From Streptohalobacillus salinus (GTDB lineage Bacteria > Bacillota > Bacilli > Bacillales > Amphibacillaceae): a stretch of DNA of 64,000 nt. The notes below the pieces were generated by a model. That model had not been told where the DNA came from, searched no databases, and saw only the letters and a program-made list of their open reading frames with translations. The DNA lies in assembly GCF_003201605.1 (NCBI RefSeq), contig NZ_QJJR01000009.1, positions 26,673 through 90,672 of the forward strand. Reading direction: 5' to 3'. Shown here one piece after another: positions 19,303 to 27,124 of this stretch; positions within the stretch are counted from its first letter, which is position 1, and each line of letters begins with the position of its first letter. The position numbers were made by a program, and so were the translations under genes.

Positions 19303-21174
19303 TTACTCCCTATCATAGAAACGATACGCACCTTTTCCCGCCGCTTTTACTTGATACATGGCTTCATCTGCACGATCAACCAACGCTTGATAATTTGTCG
19401 CATCGTTTGGAAAAATGGCTATACCAAGAGAAGGTGAAGTAAGAATCGTCTTACCCGCCACATGATAGACTTGGCTCAAAACATCTACAAGCGTTTCTGC
19501 TAGGTTGATTACTTCTTTTCTATCAATGTCGGATAAGTATATCACAAACTCATCGCCACCTGTTCGTGAAATCAGACCTTCTCTGCCATCAATGACCACA
19601 CGCAGTCGCCTAGCAACCTCAATCAGTAATTGATCACCAACACGGTGACCATTATTGTCATTGATTGATTTGAAGTTATCCAAGTCAAGAAAACAGACAT
19701 AGATACTTTCTTGATCTTTTTCAGCCTGTTCCAGCGCTCGTTTTAGTTTGCGCTCGAAACGCAAACGATTAGATAGACCTGTTAATGAATCATGAAAAGC
19801 TAAATGTCTTACCTGCTTTTCTTGTTCCTTTTGTTTGGTAATGTCTTTACCAATTCCAAAAATACCGACAAAGCTACCTTCAACAATGATTGGAATTAAG
19901 GTAAGCTGGAGATGGAGCGTTGTGTTGGTTAACCTAAATGTTAACTCATGACTCCGCGTTTCGCCTCTCACTAAATAATCCAAATGCCCAGCCATCGTGC
20001 GCTGTTGAGCTTCATCAATAAATGATAAACTGTACGCACCAATGATTTGATCTTCAGTTAAGCCGATTAAAAGTGCACCCTTTCGGTTTACACTCGTAAA
20101 GTAACCGTCAGCATTGACCGAGAAAACCGCATCTGGGTGGTAATTAAATAACGATTTGTAGCGCTGTTCACTTATTTCTAATTCAACGGTTTTCTTTTCA
20201 TATTCATGAATCAAGTAACGATTCTCTAGCAAGACAAACACTTGCCTAATCAAAATTAAGAAGAAGGTAAGGATTGATCCCAATAAAAGAATCGGATCTT
20301 GTCTTTCATCGGTAAACAACAACACGATTAAAAGGAGTACATTCGCATACGGTAATAAATAATGCAACCGTCCTTTATTTAATTTTTCATGACTTGTTTT
20401 TGGTTCAACATCTTTATAGTAGTAGCCACTTGCCATCAACAAAATGGCTAGAATAAACAGTGGATCAATTAATGCGCCTGAATCATAACCCGTGCTGGTC
20501 ATCAAGTATAGGTAGCTTGAATCCGCAAACACTTGAACAAGGATACCAATAAATAAAAGCAACAACGCTTGATTTGACATCAGACGTTTACTAAGATAAT
20601 AAATCGAGATCAGACCGAACATTAACAGTAAATCACCGACAGGGTAGGCAATGGACACTACTAATTCTGCTAAAGGAAGCTCATTAGCAGCAATGATCGG
20701 ATTAATAATAAAATGCCAACTTAATATCGTGGCAACAATCATAATAATTAATAAATCAAATAAAAATTTTACCAAACTGTACTTCCGATCAGGATGAACG
20801 ACTTTGTATCCAACAGCTAACAAATAGAAGAACAACTGTAATAGATAAAAGACATCTGCTAAGCCAGGGAAAGGTACCTCAACTGCCAGTATGTTCTCAT
20901 AATAAAACCAAGTAATTTCAGCGAGAAATACGCTCGCTGTACCCCAAAAGATAAACAACCATAGGGTAGGTTCTTTTTTGTTTGACTGGGCATAATGCGT
21001 TAGACTAGGCCACAACCAAACCAAGGCAATTAGTATGCCACCAATGGATAATAGATTGCCTCCCAGCGTTAATATGAACGGGTGCGAACGAAAAGATAGT
21101 AACCAAACATAATAAATTAATGTAAAAAGAACACTAAAGCCAATTGCTTTTGGTCCTGTCATCTTAATATTCAT
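19303..21174 (-). CDS. Membrane-bound PAS-GGDEF diguanylate cyclase
   Basis: This 623-residue protein probably makes cyclic di-GMP. About nine or ten membrane helices fill residues 8-315, followed by a short coiled linker, a PAS domain (about 335-445, with YHPDAVFSVNADGYFTSVNR) and a GGDEF domain (about 455-622). The signature SRTGGDEFVIYL is intact, with FLDLDNFKSINDNNGH upstream; no RxxD inhibitory site is seen in front of it. No EAL domain is present. The substrate of the membrane sensor is unknown. This gene and the next one sit where jag and mnmE are usually adjacent, so both are probably later insertions. Confidence 0.9.
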   Translation of the reverse strand: MNIKMTGPKAIGFSVLFTLIYYVWLLSFRSHPFILTLGGNLLSIGGILIALVWLWPSLTHYAQSNKKEPTLWLFIFWGTASVFLAEITWFYYENILAVEVPFPGLADVFYLLQLFFYLLAVGYKVVHPDRKYSLVKFLFDLLIIMIVATILSWHFIINPIIAANELPLAELVVSIAYPVGDLLLMFGLISIYYLSKRLMSNQALLLLFIGILVQVFADSSYLYLMTSTGYDSGALIDPLFILAILLMASGYYYKDVEPKTSHEKLNKGRLHYLLPYANVLLLIVLLFTDERQDPILLLGSILTFFLILIRQVFVLLENRYLIHEYEKKTVELEISEQRYKSLFNYHPDAVFSVNADGYFTSVNRKGALLIGLTEDQIIGAYSLSFIDEAQQRTMAGHLDYLVRGETRSHELTFRLTNTTLHLQLTLIPIIVEGSFVGIFGIGKDITKQKEQEKQVRHLAFHDSLTGLSNRLRFERKLKRALEQAEKDQESIYVCFLDLDNFKSINDNNGHRVGDQLLIEVARRLRVVIDGREGLISRTGGDEFVIYLSDIDRKEVINLAETLVDVLSQVYHVAGKTILTSPSLGIAIFPNDATNYQALVDRADEAMYQVKAAGKGAYRFYDRE

Positions 21175-21321
21175 GGTAAGCCCTCACTTCTATTGAAAGA
21201 CCGCTTCCTCATACAAGGTATCATTGCAGGACGATCTTCTTGTCGACACAATCAAAAACGGATAATTAGGTAATTTTTTTATTGCACTTGCTTCCATTTA
21301 CCTATTTCAATTTACCGTCCC

Positions 21322-21350
21322 ATTATACATCTTTCTATTAGTCACGTCAT
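21322..21350 (-). promoter_or_regulatory. Possible promoter of the diguanylate cyclase gene
   Basis: The 321-base gap between the two genes contains TATAAT on the minus strand (21327-21322) with TGACGT about 16 bases upstream, a weak -35. The rest of the gap is AT-rich with nothing else recognisable apart from the multicopper oxidase terminator. Confidence 0.4.
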
Positions 21351-21432
21351 GAATAAACTTACATTAATTGAAAAATTCTTAACATTTTAAAAAATTACCA
21401 CAAATTACAACCGGTTCCATTCCTCTGACGCT

Positions 21433-21484
21433 TTCACTAAAAAAAAGCTGTGTTGGTCCCCACCGACCTGTGCACAGCTTTTCT
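21433..21484 (-). terminator. Terminator of the multicopper oxidase gene
   Basis: AAAAGCTGTG and CACAGCTTTT (minus strand, 21482-21443 overall) enclose an inner GGTC/GACC stem; eight T residues follow on the minus strand. It begins 13 bases after the stop codon. Confidence 0.85.
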
Positions 21485-21496
21485 AAAAAATATTTT

Positions 21497-22981
21497 TTAT
21501 TTCACTTCAAATTGCCCCATCATACCGGCATCTTCATGCTCTAAAATGTGACAATGGTACATAAATACCCCGGGGGAATTGAAGGTAGCGATGACCCGCA
21601 CGGTTTCGCCTGGTTCGACGATAAAGGTATCCTTCCAACCCCTTTCATTCGGTGCTGGAGCCCTGCCATCACGATCTAGTATTTGAAACTGAACACCGTG
21701 CGCATGGAAGGGATGGACCGTCCCTCCCATCATCCCCATGCCACTATCGTTTGATACTTCCCATATTTCGGTATCCCCTAAAGAAATTGTTTCATCAATC
21801 CGATCGATATCAAATTGCTTTCCGTTAATGTTAACCGAGGGACCCATGCCTTGGAATACAAACTGCCGGGTTCGGACTGCTTCACTCGGTTCAATTGGCT
21901 CAATTGTCGTTAACGAATCGGGGACTGTAAAGGCTGTTTCTGCTTGCCCTTCAACATTAAACGTCATAAATGACTGGTTTCGATTCATTAGTTGCACCAC
22001 CTCACCCTTCGTAACCTGCGAAAAGTCAACGAGAATCTCGGCGCGCTCACTCGGTCCCAACCTTAATTGATCCATTTCAACTGGCTCAGTTAAAAAACCA
22101 CCATCACTTGCAATCTGGTGAAAGGTAATGCCGCTATCAAAAGCAAGTTCAAATATGCTAGCATTGGATCCATTTAAGATTCTCAGCCGAATCATTTCTT
22201 GATTAACCTCTAAATAAGGATCAATTGAACCATTCACAAGCATCGTATCCCCCTGTAAACCTGTCATAATATCAGGCATAGCTAAATGATAATTAAAACG
22301 ACCATCCGCATTAAACTGTTTATCCTGAACAATCAACGGAATATCATTTTCCCCATAAGTTTTGGGGATCGCTAACTGATCTGACACCTCGTCTTCAACG
22401 AATAGTAACCCTGCTAAACCCTTATAAACTTGACGTCCAGTGTTCTTCTCTGGATGGGGGTGATACCATAATGTTGCGGCGGGTTGGTCAACTGTAAAGG
22501 TCGGGGACCAGGTTTCACCAGACAAAATCCCTGAATGGGGTCCACCATCTGCCTCACCATCCACTTCTAAGCCATGCCAATGGATGGTTGTGAGTTCATC
22601 TTCTAATTGATTTTCTACATTTATCGTTACTTCCTCGCCTCGTCTGACCCGAATTACTGGACCTAAATAGTCACCATTATAACCCATTGTCTCTGTTTCA
22701 ACGTCGTTCACAAATGTTTTGCTGCCGTTTTGACTCACGATATCAAATGTTGCTTGATCAGGGTGAGGATTGGTATCCTCTAACAGTTCTGGAATCGGTA
22801 AAGGTTCTGCTGTTGCTGTGCGTTCACCTTGGTCAGCTTCACTTTGAGATTGCGCTTGGTCACGATTCATCGACGTGTTGCTCATCGGCCCGAATAATGC
22901 TTCGCTTTGAAAGAAATAGATAATAATGATTAAAAAAATCGCTAATGCTAATACAATCATACTTGATTGTCTGTTTCGCAT
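21497..22981 (-). CDS. Multicopper oxidase, membrane-anchored
   Basis: A 494-residue extracytoplasmic copper oxidase of the CueO/CotA/laccase type, which oxidises a substrate (Cu(I), phenols or metals) with reduction of oxygen to water. A signal-anchor helix (about 8-26) is followed by a polar linker and three cupredoxin domains. All copper motifs are present: HWHG (about 135), HPHP (about 175), HPFHAHG and YHCHILEHEDAGMMGQF near the end, giving type 1, 2 and 3 sites. Methionine-rich segments (GMGMMGGT, DAGMMG) hint at copper handling. GGGAGG precedes the ATG. No copper-responsive operator was recognised. A role in copper tolerance is an inference. Confidence 0.92.
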   Translation of the reverse strand: MRNRQSSMIVLALAIFLIIIIYFFQSEALFGPMSNTSMNRDQAQSQSEADQGERTATAEPLPIPELLEDTNPHPDQATFDIVSQNGSKTFVNDVETETMGYNGDYLGPVIRVRRGEEVTINVENQLEDELTTIHWHGLEVDGEADGGPHSGILSGETWSPTFTVDQPAATLWYHPHPEKNTGRQVYKGLAGLLFVEDEVSDQLAIPKTYGENDIPLIVQDKQFNADGRFNYHLAMPDIMTGLQGDTMLVNGSIDPYLEVNQEMIRLRILNGSNASIFELAFDSGITFHQIASDGGFLTEPVEMDQLRLGPSERAEILVDFSQVTKGEVVQLMNRNQSFMTFNVEGQAETAFTVPDSLTTIEPIEPSEAVRTRQFVFQGMGPSVNINGKQFDIDRIDETISLGDTEIWEVSNDSGMGMMGGTVHPFHAHGVQFQILDRDGRAPAPNERGWKDTFIVEPGETVRVIATFNSPGVFMYHCHILEHEDAGMMGQFEVK

Positions 22982-23137
22982 GATATGTGCCTCCCTTAGC
23001 TTGTACGTTCTTCATTTAAAGCTACCTTATCCAATGCAAGCAGCTCAGTACACGAAGCATAACATGTTTGCCTCTAGATACATGCTATCTTCACAACATC
23101 CCCATAACTCATATACCCGTCCCCGTACGTAATTATG

Positions 23138-23167
23138 CGAAAAAAAGAAGCCCCCGAAGGGACTTCT
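23138..23167 (-). terminator. Terminator after jag
   Basis: On the minus strand AGAAGTCCC pairs with GGGGCTTCT (23167-23146) with one unpaired position, closing a TTCG tetraloop, and is followed by TTTTTTT. It begins three bases after the jag stop. Confidence 0.85.
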
Positions 23168-23169
23168 AC

Positions 23170-23790
23170 TTATTTAACTGGTTTAATAACAACGTGACGA
23201 TTAGGTTCTTGTCCATCGGATAATGTTTCAACATGCTGTTGATTTTGTAGTACACTATGGATGATTTTACGTTCGTATGACGGCATTGGCTCTAAAGTCA
23301 CGGGTTTCTTTATCTTTTTAGCTTTATCAGCTAAACGCAGTGCCAATTGCTCGAGTGTGTCTTTACGACGTGACCGATAACCTTCGGCGTCGACGACGAC
23401 GCGGTAACGATCCTCGGCATGACGATTTAACATCACTTGCACTAAATGCTGCAATGCATTTAATGTTTGACCGCGTTTCCCAATAATCATGGCAATTTTT
23501 TCACCTTCTAATTCAAAAGTGATGTGCTTCTCCACTAATTTCACATGAACAAGAACGTCACTTGAAAAAGCTTGGGCAATTTCCTTTAAATAATCTGCCG
23601 CTTGATCAACTGGATTTTCTTTTAAAGCAACTTGTACGATCGCACGTTTCTGACCGAACAAGCCAAACATTCCTTTTTTACCTTCTTCAATAACTTGAAT
23701 ATCAACGTGGTCCTCTGTGGTGTTAAGTTGCACTAACGCTGATTGGACCGCATCTTCGACTGTTTGCCCAGAAGCAGTTACCTGTTTCAC
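23170..23790 (-). CDS. khpB: RNA-binding protein KhpB/Jag (SpoIIIJ-associated)
   Basis: Jag (KhpB/EloR) is a cytoplasmic RNA-binding protein that acts with KhpA and influences cell elongation. The 206 residues carry an N-terminal Jag domain (1-50), a KH domain with IIGKRGQTLNALQHLV (about 110-125) and an R3H domain with LEPMPSYERKIIH (about 165-180). The start is GTG, overlapping the yidC stop in TAGTG, with GGGAGG upstream. It is co-transcribed with yidC, as in most Firmicutes. Confidence 0.93.
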   Translation of the reverse strand: MKQVTASGQTVEDAVQSALVQLNTTEDHVDIQVIEEGKKGMFGLFGQKRAIVQVALKENPVDQAADYLKEIAQAFSSDVLVHVKLVEKHITFELEGEKIAMIIGKRGQTLNALQHLVQVMLNRHAEDRYRVVVDAEGYRSRRKDTLEQLALRLADKAKKIKKPVTLEPMPSYERKIIHSVLQNQQHVETLSDGQEPNRHVVIKPVK

Positions 23791-24566
23791 TAGTTATTTC
23801 CTCCCGAAGTTTGCTGGAATTTGAATGGCTTTCTAATAAAGATGGTTTGCAATACCATAAAGATGTTACCGACAACCCAGTACAATGCTAAGGCTGCTGG
23901 GAAGAACATTGACATTACACCAATCATAATTGGCATCATGTACAACATCATCGTCATCTGTGGACTTCCTGCATTTTGTGTCATATTCGTACCCGCCATC
24001 GTTAACTTCTGTTGTAAGAATGTTGCGCCTGCAGCAACGAGTGGTAAGATGTAAAACGGATCCGGAGCTGACAATTCAAACCATAAAAAATTACCATCTT
24101 GTAAGCCAGGTGTTCGCATAATTGCGTGATACAAACCAATCAAGATTGGCATTTGCACCAACATAGGTAAACACCCTGCCATTGGATTAACGTTATGTTC
24201 CTTAAAGAGCTTCATTGTTTCTTCTTGTAATTTTTGTTGTGTTTGTGAATCTTTTGAACTATACTTCTCTTTTAATTTGTTAAGTTCAGGTTGTACTTCT
24301 TGCATTGCTTTTGAACTTTTCAGTTGTTTCACGTTAAGTGGTACTAACACTAAACGAATCACCAAGGTAACCACGACGATGGCCCAACCGAAACTTCCAC
24401 TAAAGAAATCTGCTACTGTTGTGATTAACCAAGACAATGGGTAAACGAAATACTCATCCCAAATCCCAGTACTATCAGAAGTAATTGGTGCGTTAATATC
24501 TCCACACCCGGATAACAATAAAACTAAACCAACTAAGGCCAGTAATAATAAGACCTTTTTACGCAT
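23790..24566 (-). CDS. yidC: Membrane protein insertase YidC (SpoIIIJ/OxaA)
   Basis: YidC inserts membrane proteins, alone or with the Sec translocon. The ATG at 24566 was chosen because GGAGGA lies six bases upstream and the product then begins with a lipoprotein signal ([18 protein letters not shown], lipobox Cys at residue 21). The 258-residue protein has five membrane helices and the motifs [17 protein letters not shown], containing the hydrophilic-groove arginine, and [20 protein letters not shown]. Only one YidC gene is visible here. It lies between rnpA and jag. Confidence 0.96.
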   Translation of the reverse strand: MRKKVLLLLALVGLVLLLSGCGDINAPITSDSTGIWDEYFVYPLSWLITTVADFFSGSFGWAIVVVTLVIRLVLVPLNVKQLKSSKAMQEVQPELNKLKEKYSSKDSQTQQKLQEETMKLFKEHNVNPMAGCLPMLVQMPILIGLYHAIMRTPGLQDGNFLWFELSAPDPFYILPLVAAGATFLQQKLTMAGTNMTQNAGSPQMTMMLYMMPIMIGVMSMFFPAALALYWVVGNIFMVLQTIFIRKPFKFQQTSGGNN

Positions 24567-24674
24567 GATCTTCCTCCTTAACATATATTCATCCATATAT
24601 GTAAAACTCACTTGTTATTTTATCACTAAGTGTTATTGAATACTAGAAAAAGCCGAGAATTCCACGCTAATTCC

Positions 24675-25058
24675 TTATTTTTGCATCTGTTTATTTTCTT
24701 TGTTCATGACAGCATTTCCATTTTTAAAGCATTTTGATTTGAATAATACATGCGTTAAACTTTTTTTCGTTTCATGAAAATCAATCGTCTTCATGGGCAT
24801 GCGTGCAATAACAACGAAATCAAATTGTTCTTTAATCTCCGGTTCAAGTTCTAAAAAGGCTTGCCTCAAGTAGCGCTTAATCCGATTTCTAACGACTGCA
24901 TTGCCAACTTTTTTTGAAACAGATAAACCTATTCGAAAATGATCTGCATCTTTCTTTGGAAGGTAATACAAAACCAACTGACGATTCGCAAAAGATTTTC
25001 CGCGTTTAAACACGTTTTGGAAGTCCTCATCTGATTTTAATCGATATCCTTTCTTCAT
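24675..25058 (-). CDS. rnpA: Ribonuclease P protein component
   Basis: RnpA is the protein subunit of RNase P, which matures tRNA 5' ends. The 127 residues begin [20 protein letters not shown] and contain the RNR motif [16 protein letters not shown] (about 54-69), the RNA-contacting helix. The gene lies about 220 bases after rpmH; in most Bacilli the gap is shorter and the genes are read through. Here two hairpins lie in it, so rnpA may need read-through or its own promoter. Confidence 0.96.
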   Translation of the reverse strand: MKKGYRLKSDEDFQNVFKRGKSFANRQLVLYYLPKKDADHFRIGLSVSKKVGNAVVRNRIKRYLRQAFLELEPEIKEQFDFVVIARMPMKTIDFHETKKSLTHVLFKSKCFKNGNAVMNKENKQMQK

Positions 25059-25157
25059 CTTCGATCCCTCCGTAAAATTAACCCACTAATACTAACTGTC
25101 ACAAGCTCATTTATTCATTCGGTTGTAATGAATGAATAAAGTAACCGGTTAATTCTC

Positions 25158-25228
25158 TTTAAAAAACAAGGGATGATCCTCTCACGCGTAGGTTCGTTGA
25201 ACATCCTAGTGAGCCAGTCATCCCTTGT
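25158..25228 (-). terminator. Long rod-like hairpin between rpmH and rnpA
   Basis: On the minus strand an 11-bp stem (ACAAGGGATGA with TCATCCCTTGT, 25228-25218 and 25176-25166) is continued by inner stems CTCAC/GTGAG, TAG/CTA and GTTC/GAAC separated by small internal loops. A T-rich tail TTTTTTAAAG follows. It is either a second terminator or an RNA-processing stem. Confidence 0.65.
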
Positions 25229-25248
25229 CATCTTTTCTCCAAATGTGG

Positions 25249-25279
25249 AAAAAAGACCACTGACATTATCTCAGTGGCC
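25249..25279 (-). terminator. rpmH terminator
   Basis: On the minus strand GGCCACTGA and TCAGTGGTC (25279-25271 and 25263-25255) pair across a 7-base loop, and TTTTTTCC follows. The stem begins within the rpmH stop codon region. Confidence 0.8.
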
Positions 25280-25413
25280 TATGCTGATAATACTCTTCTA
25301 CCTTTTTTGCGACGACGTGCTAACACGTTACGTCCATTTTTTGTGCTCATACGTGAACGGAATCCGTGAACTTTCTTACGTTTACGATTGTTTGGTTGAA
25401 ATGTGCGTTTCAT
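25279..25413 (-). CDS. rpmH: Ribosomal protein bL34
   Basis: The 44-residue, strongly basic product begins [19 protein letters not shown] and ends [12 protein letters not shown], the unmistakable bL34 sequence. AGGGAGGTG lies just upstream of the ATG. It is the first gene on the leftward side of the origin; its normal neighbour across a few hundred bases would be dnaA, but here about 5.5 kb intervene. Confidence 0.97.
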   Translation of the reverse strand: MKRTFQPNNRKRKKVHGFRSRMSTKNGRNVLARRRKKGRRVLSA

Positions 25414-25834
25414 TATATAATACACCTCCCTGAGGAATTTAAAAATCATCTATTGGACAGCCTCATCTATTATACGGAAGACTTAGCTTGTCTGTCAATT
25501 CAATATTCCTATTTGTTTCTCTACAATTTACTATATTAGCTTAAATAATCGCATCTGTCACGGCTTTTTTTTAAAAATGTTAATTTTTCATTAAAATCCA
25601 CAGCGCCTGGTGTTTTTAAAGCCTGTTATAAGCGAACCCCCGCCTTATGCGACAGCGACCGATAGGGAGCGAAAGCATAAGGTGGGAAGGTTCGCGAGCG
25701 AAGGCGAGCGACGCCGATTTTAAAAAAAGAGCAATGTTAAAAAACTTAATACTAGTTTTTCAGTATTCAAAATAACACGATACATAAGACTATATATGTT
25801 TTCTTATTGGATGAGATGTAAAAACATGTTTTTT
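25414..25834. other. AT-rich region upstream of rpmH with little recognisable content
   Basis: This stretch should hold the rpmH promoter and the former edge of the origin. It contains an isolated partial DnaA-like AAATCCACA (about 25595), poly-T and poly-A tracts and one GC-rich hairpin described separately. No gene is visible. Confidence 0.5.
25632..25718. repeat. GC-rich hairpin repeat with GAGCGA iterations
   Basis: GCGAACC (25632-25638) pairs with GGTTCGC (25689-25695), and within it CCTTATGC (25643-25650) pairs with GCATAAGG (25675-25682). Three related units, GAGCGAAAGC, GAGCGAAGGC and GAGCGACGCC, lie in or just after the loop and stem. Base composition differs sharply from the AT-rich surroundings, as expected for a small non-coding mobile repeat. 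No copies elsewhere in the window were noticed. Confidence 0.6.
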
Positions 25835-25993
25835 TTACATATTTTTGTTTATAATTCTCAGTATCCCATAAGTTACCATAGCGGTGAATCCCAAACTAAT
25901 TAAATCTCTGTTAGTAATTAAGTTATAAACAAAGATTACTAGAGTAATAACAAGGATGGCAAGGCTAATTTTCTCAATGATTGTAAGTTTCAT
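25835..25993 (-). CDS. Small membrane protein (52 aa)
   Basis: A 52-residue frame starts at the ATG at 25993, with a strong AGGAGGT at 26007-26001. The product (MKLTIIEKISLAILVITLVI..., ending LRIINKNM) has two predicted membrane helices (about 9-26 and 31-48). I do not recognise a family. It is divergent from, and 77 bases away from, the secreted protein gene, a layout seen for toxin or bacteriocin genes with small immunity proteins; that role is only a hypothesis. Too short for ordinary gene callers with a 60-residue cutoff. Confidence 0.6.
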   Translation of the reverse strand: MKLTIIEKISLAILVITLVIFVYNLITNRDLISLGFTAMVTYGILRIINKNM

Positions 25994-26070
25994 AGTGAGT
26001 ACCTCCTGCAGATATTTTATTAGGGTTTCAATGATTTAAAATATATTATACAACGAAAGAAGGAAAAAGT

Positions 26071-26805
26071 ATGAAAATATTTAAATTTTTGTATGTAATA
26101 ATTTGTTTTATTGTATTTACATCTTATGTTTTACCGACTGTTGCAAATGCAAAAAGTAGTGTTGATCAGGAAGTCTATGGGGATATATCTGTAGAAAAAA
26201 CAGGTGATTATGCGTATTCATTACATAATACAGTATCTGGAGATAAAGATAAAATTATCTTCAATGATGAAATGAATGAGGGAACAATTTTTTATGAAGA
26301 TGGTAGTAAAAGTGAAGTGAGTATAAATACAAGCAAAGCCACTGACGGAAGCATTGAGAGTGCATATGTAACCATTGATGGAGAGGTTGTTGCTGAAATG
26401 GAAACTGAAACATCAGATTTAAAGCCTAAATTATTATCAGATAATACATTAAATAAAGCACAAAGTACGGCGATTACTACTAAAGCAGTTCCAACAGATC
26501 CAGGCGGTAGTTCATCTTATAAATTTATTAAAACATATAAAATGAAGGTTAATGCAACTAAAAAAACCGGTGATATAGCTACTATTATCTTAGGGTTATG
26601 TCCTGGCTATGCTGTTCCTGCGGCAATAATAGCAGCAATATCAGTGTTAAAACCTCAAAAGAAGGCTTATGTTAAAATAAGTATGTATTATAATAAATAC
26701 GCAAGCGTTACCAAACAAATCAAGAAAAAATATTATGTTTATAAAAACTCAAATTATACAGGTTTAACAAAAAGTTATACTTCTTACGAAAAGGTATTTA
26801 ATTGA
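26071..26805 (+). CDS. Secreted protein of unknown function, possible bacteriocin-like
   Basis: The 244-residue product has a clear signal peptide (about 1-27, basic start, hydrophobic core, VANA|K cleavage), so the mature protein is about 217 residues. It has an acidic beta-rich N-terminal part (about 30-120), a low-complexity linker (about 120-150), then a glycine- and alanine-rich hydrophobic segment (TGDIATIILGLCPGYAVPAA, about 169-188) and a very basic tyrosine- and lysine-rich C-terminus. GAAGGAAAA precedes the ATG. Codon use is more AT-rich than that of the core genes. I do not recognise a family; the size and architecture resemble some large bacteriocins, but this is not established. 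Confidence 0.7.
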   Translation: MKIFKFLYVIICFIVFTSYVLPTVANAKSSVDQEVYGDISVEKTGDYAYSLHNTVSGDKDKIIFNDEMNEGTIFYEDGSKSEVSINTSKATDGSIESAYVTIDGEVVAEMETETSDLKPKLLSDNTLNKAQSTAITTKAVPTDPGGSSSYKFIKTYKMKVNATKKTGDIATIILGLCPGYAVPAAIIAAISVLKPQKKAYVKISMYYNKYASVTKQIKKKYYVYKNSNYTGLTKSYTSYEKVFN

Positions 26806-26825
26806 GTGAATTTCATAATTCCAAG

Positions 26826-26848
26826 CCCTTGTGCCCCAAGGGGTTTCA
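26826..26848 (+). terminator. Hairpin after the secreted protein gene
   Basis: CCCTTG and CAAGGG form a stem about 20 bases after the stop codon, followed by GTTTC. The T-run is weak. Confidence 0.4.
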
Positions 26849-26854
26849 AGCATA

Positions 26855-27124
26855 GAAAAAGCAGTACCTCCCCAAATCTTGTATAAGGTATGATCGCACG
26901 TGTGGATCTCCACTTATTCATGGCGGTGTACCCTCCCATGTCTCACGGCATCTATGTGCGCAAATTCCTTCGTTCAACCTCTCCATGGTGGATGCCGGAA
27001 ATGCTCCCTTGGTGGGTCTAGGCCCTAATGGAAATAATATCGACCGGCTAATCCGTGCTTCAATTGTTTAGATGTTACGGTGTGTCATCAGCGTTATTTT
27101 TTGATCTTGTGTACTTACTTTCTT
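26855..27124 (-). ncRNA. Putative bridge RNA region of the IS110 element
   Basis: This gene-free flank next to the transposase contains several stems: CGCAC/GTGCG (26895-26899 with 26956-26960) enclosing GTGG/CCAC (26902-26913) and CATGG/CCATG with a 12-base loop (26919-26940), and further stems near 26982-27025. IS110-family elements are known to encode a structured bridge RNA with guide loops in one non-coding end; IS1111-group elements carry it on the 3' side. The fold and loop functions here are inferred. Confidence 0.45.

Noticed and set aside
24567..24611. Upstream start for yidC
   Set aside because: It would add 15 residues before a perfect lipoprotein signal; the inner ATG has a strong binding site.
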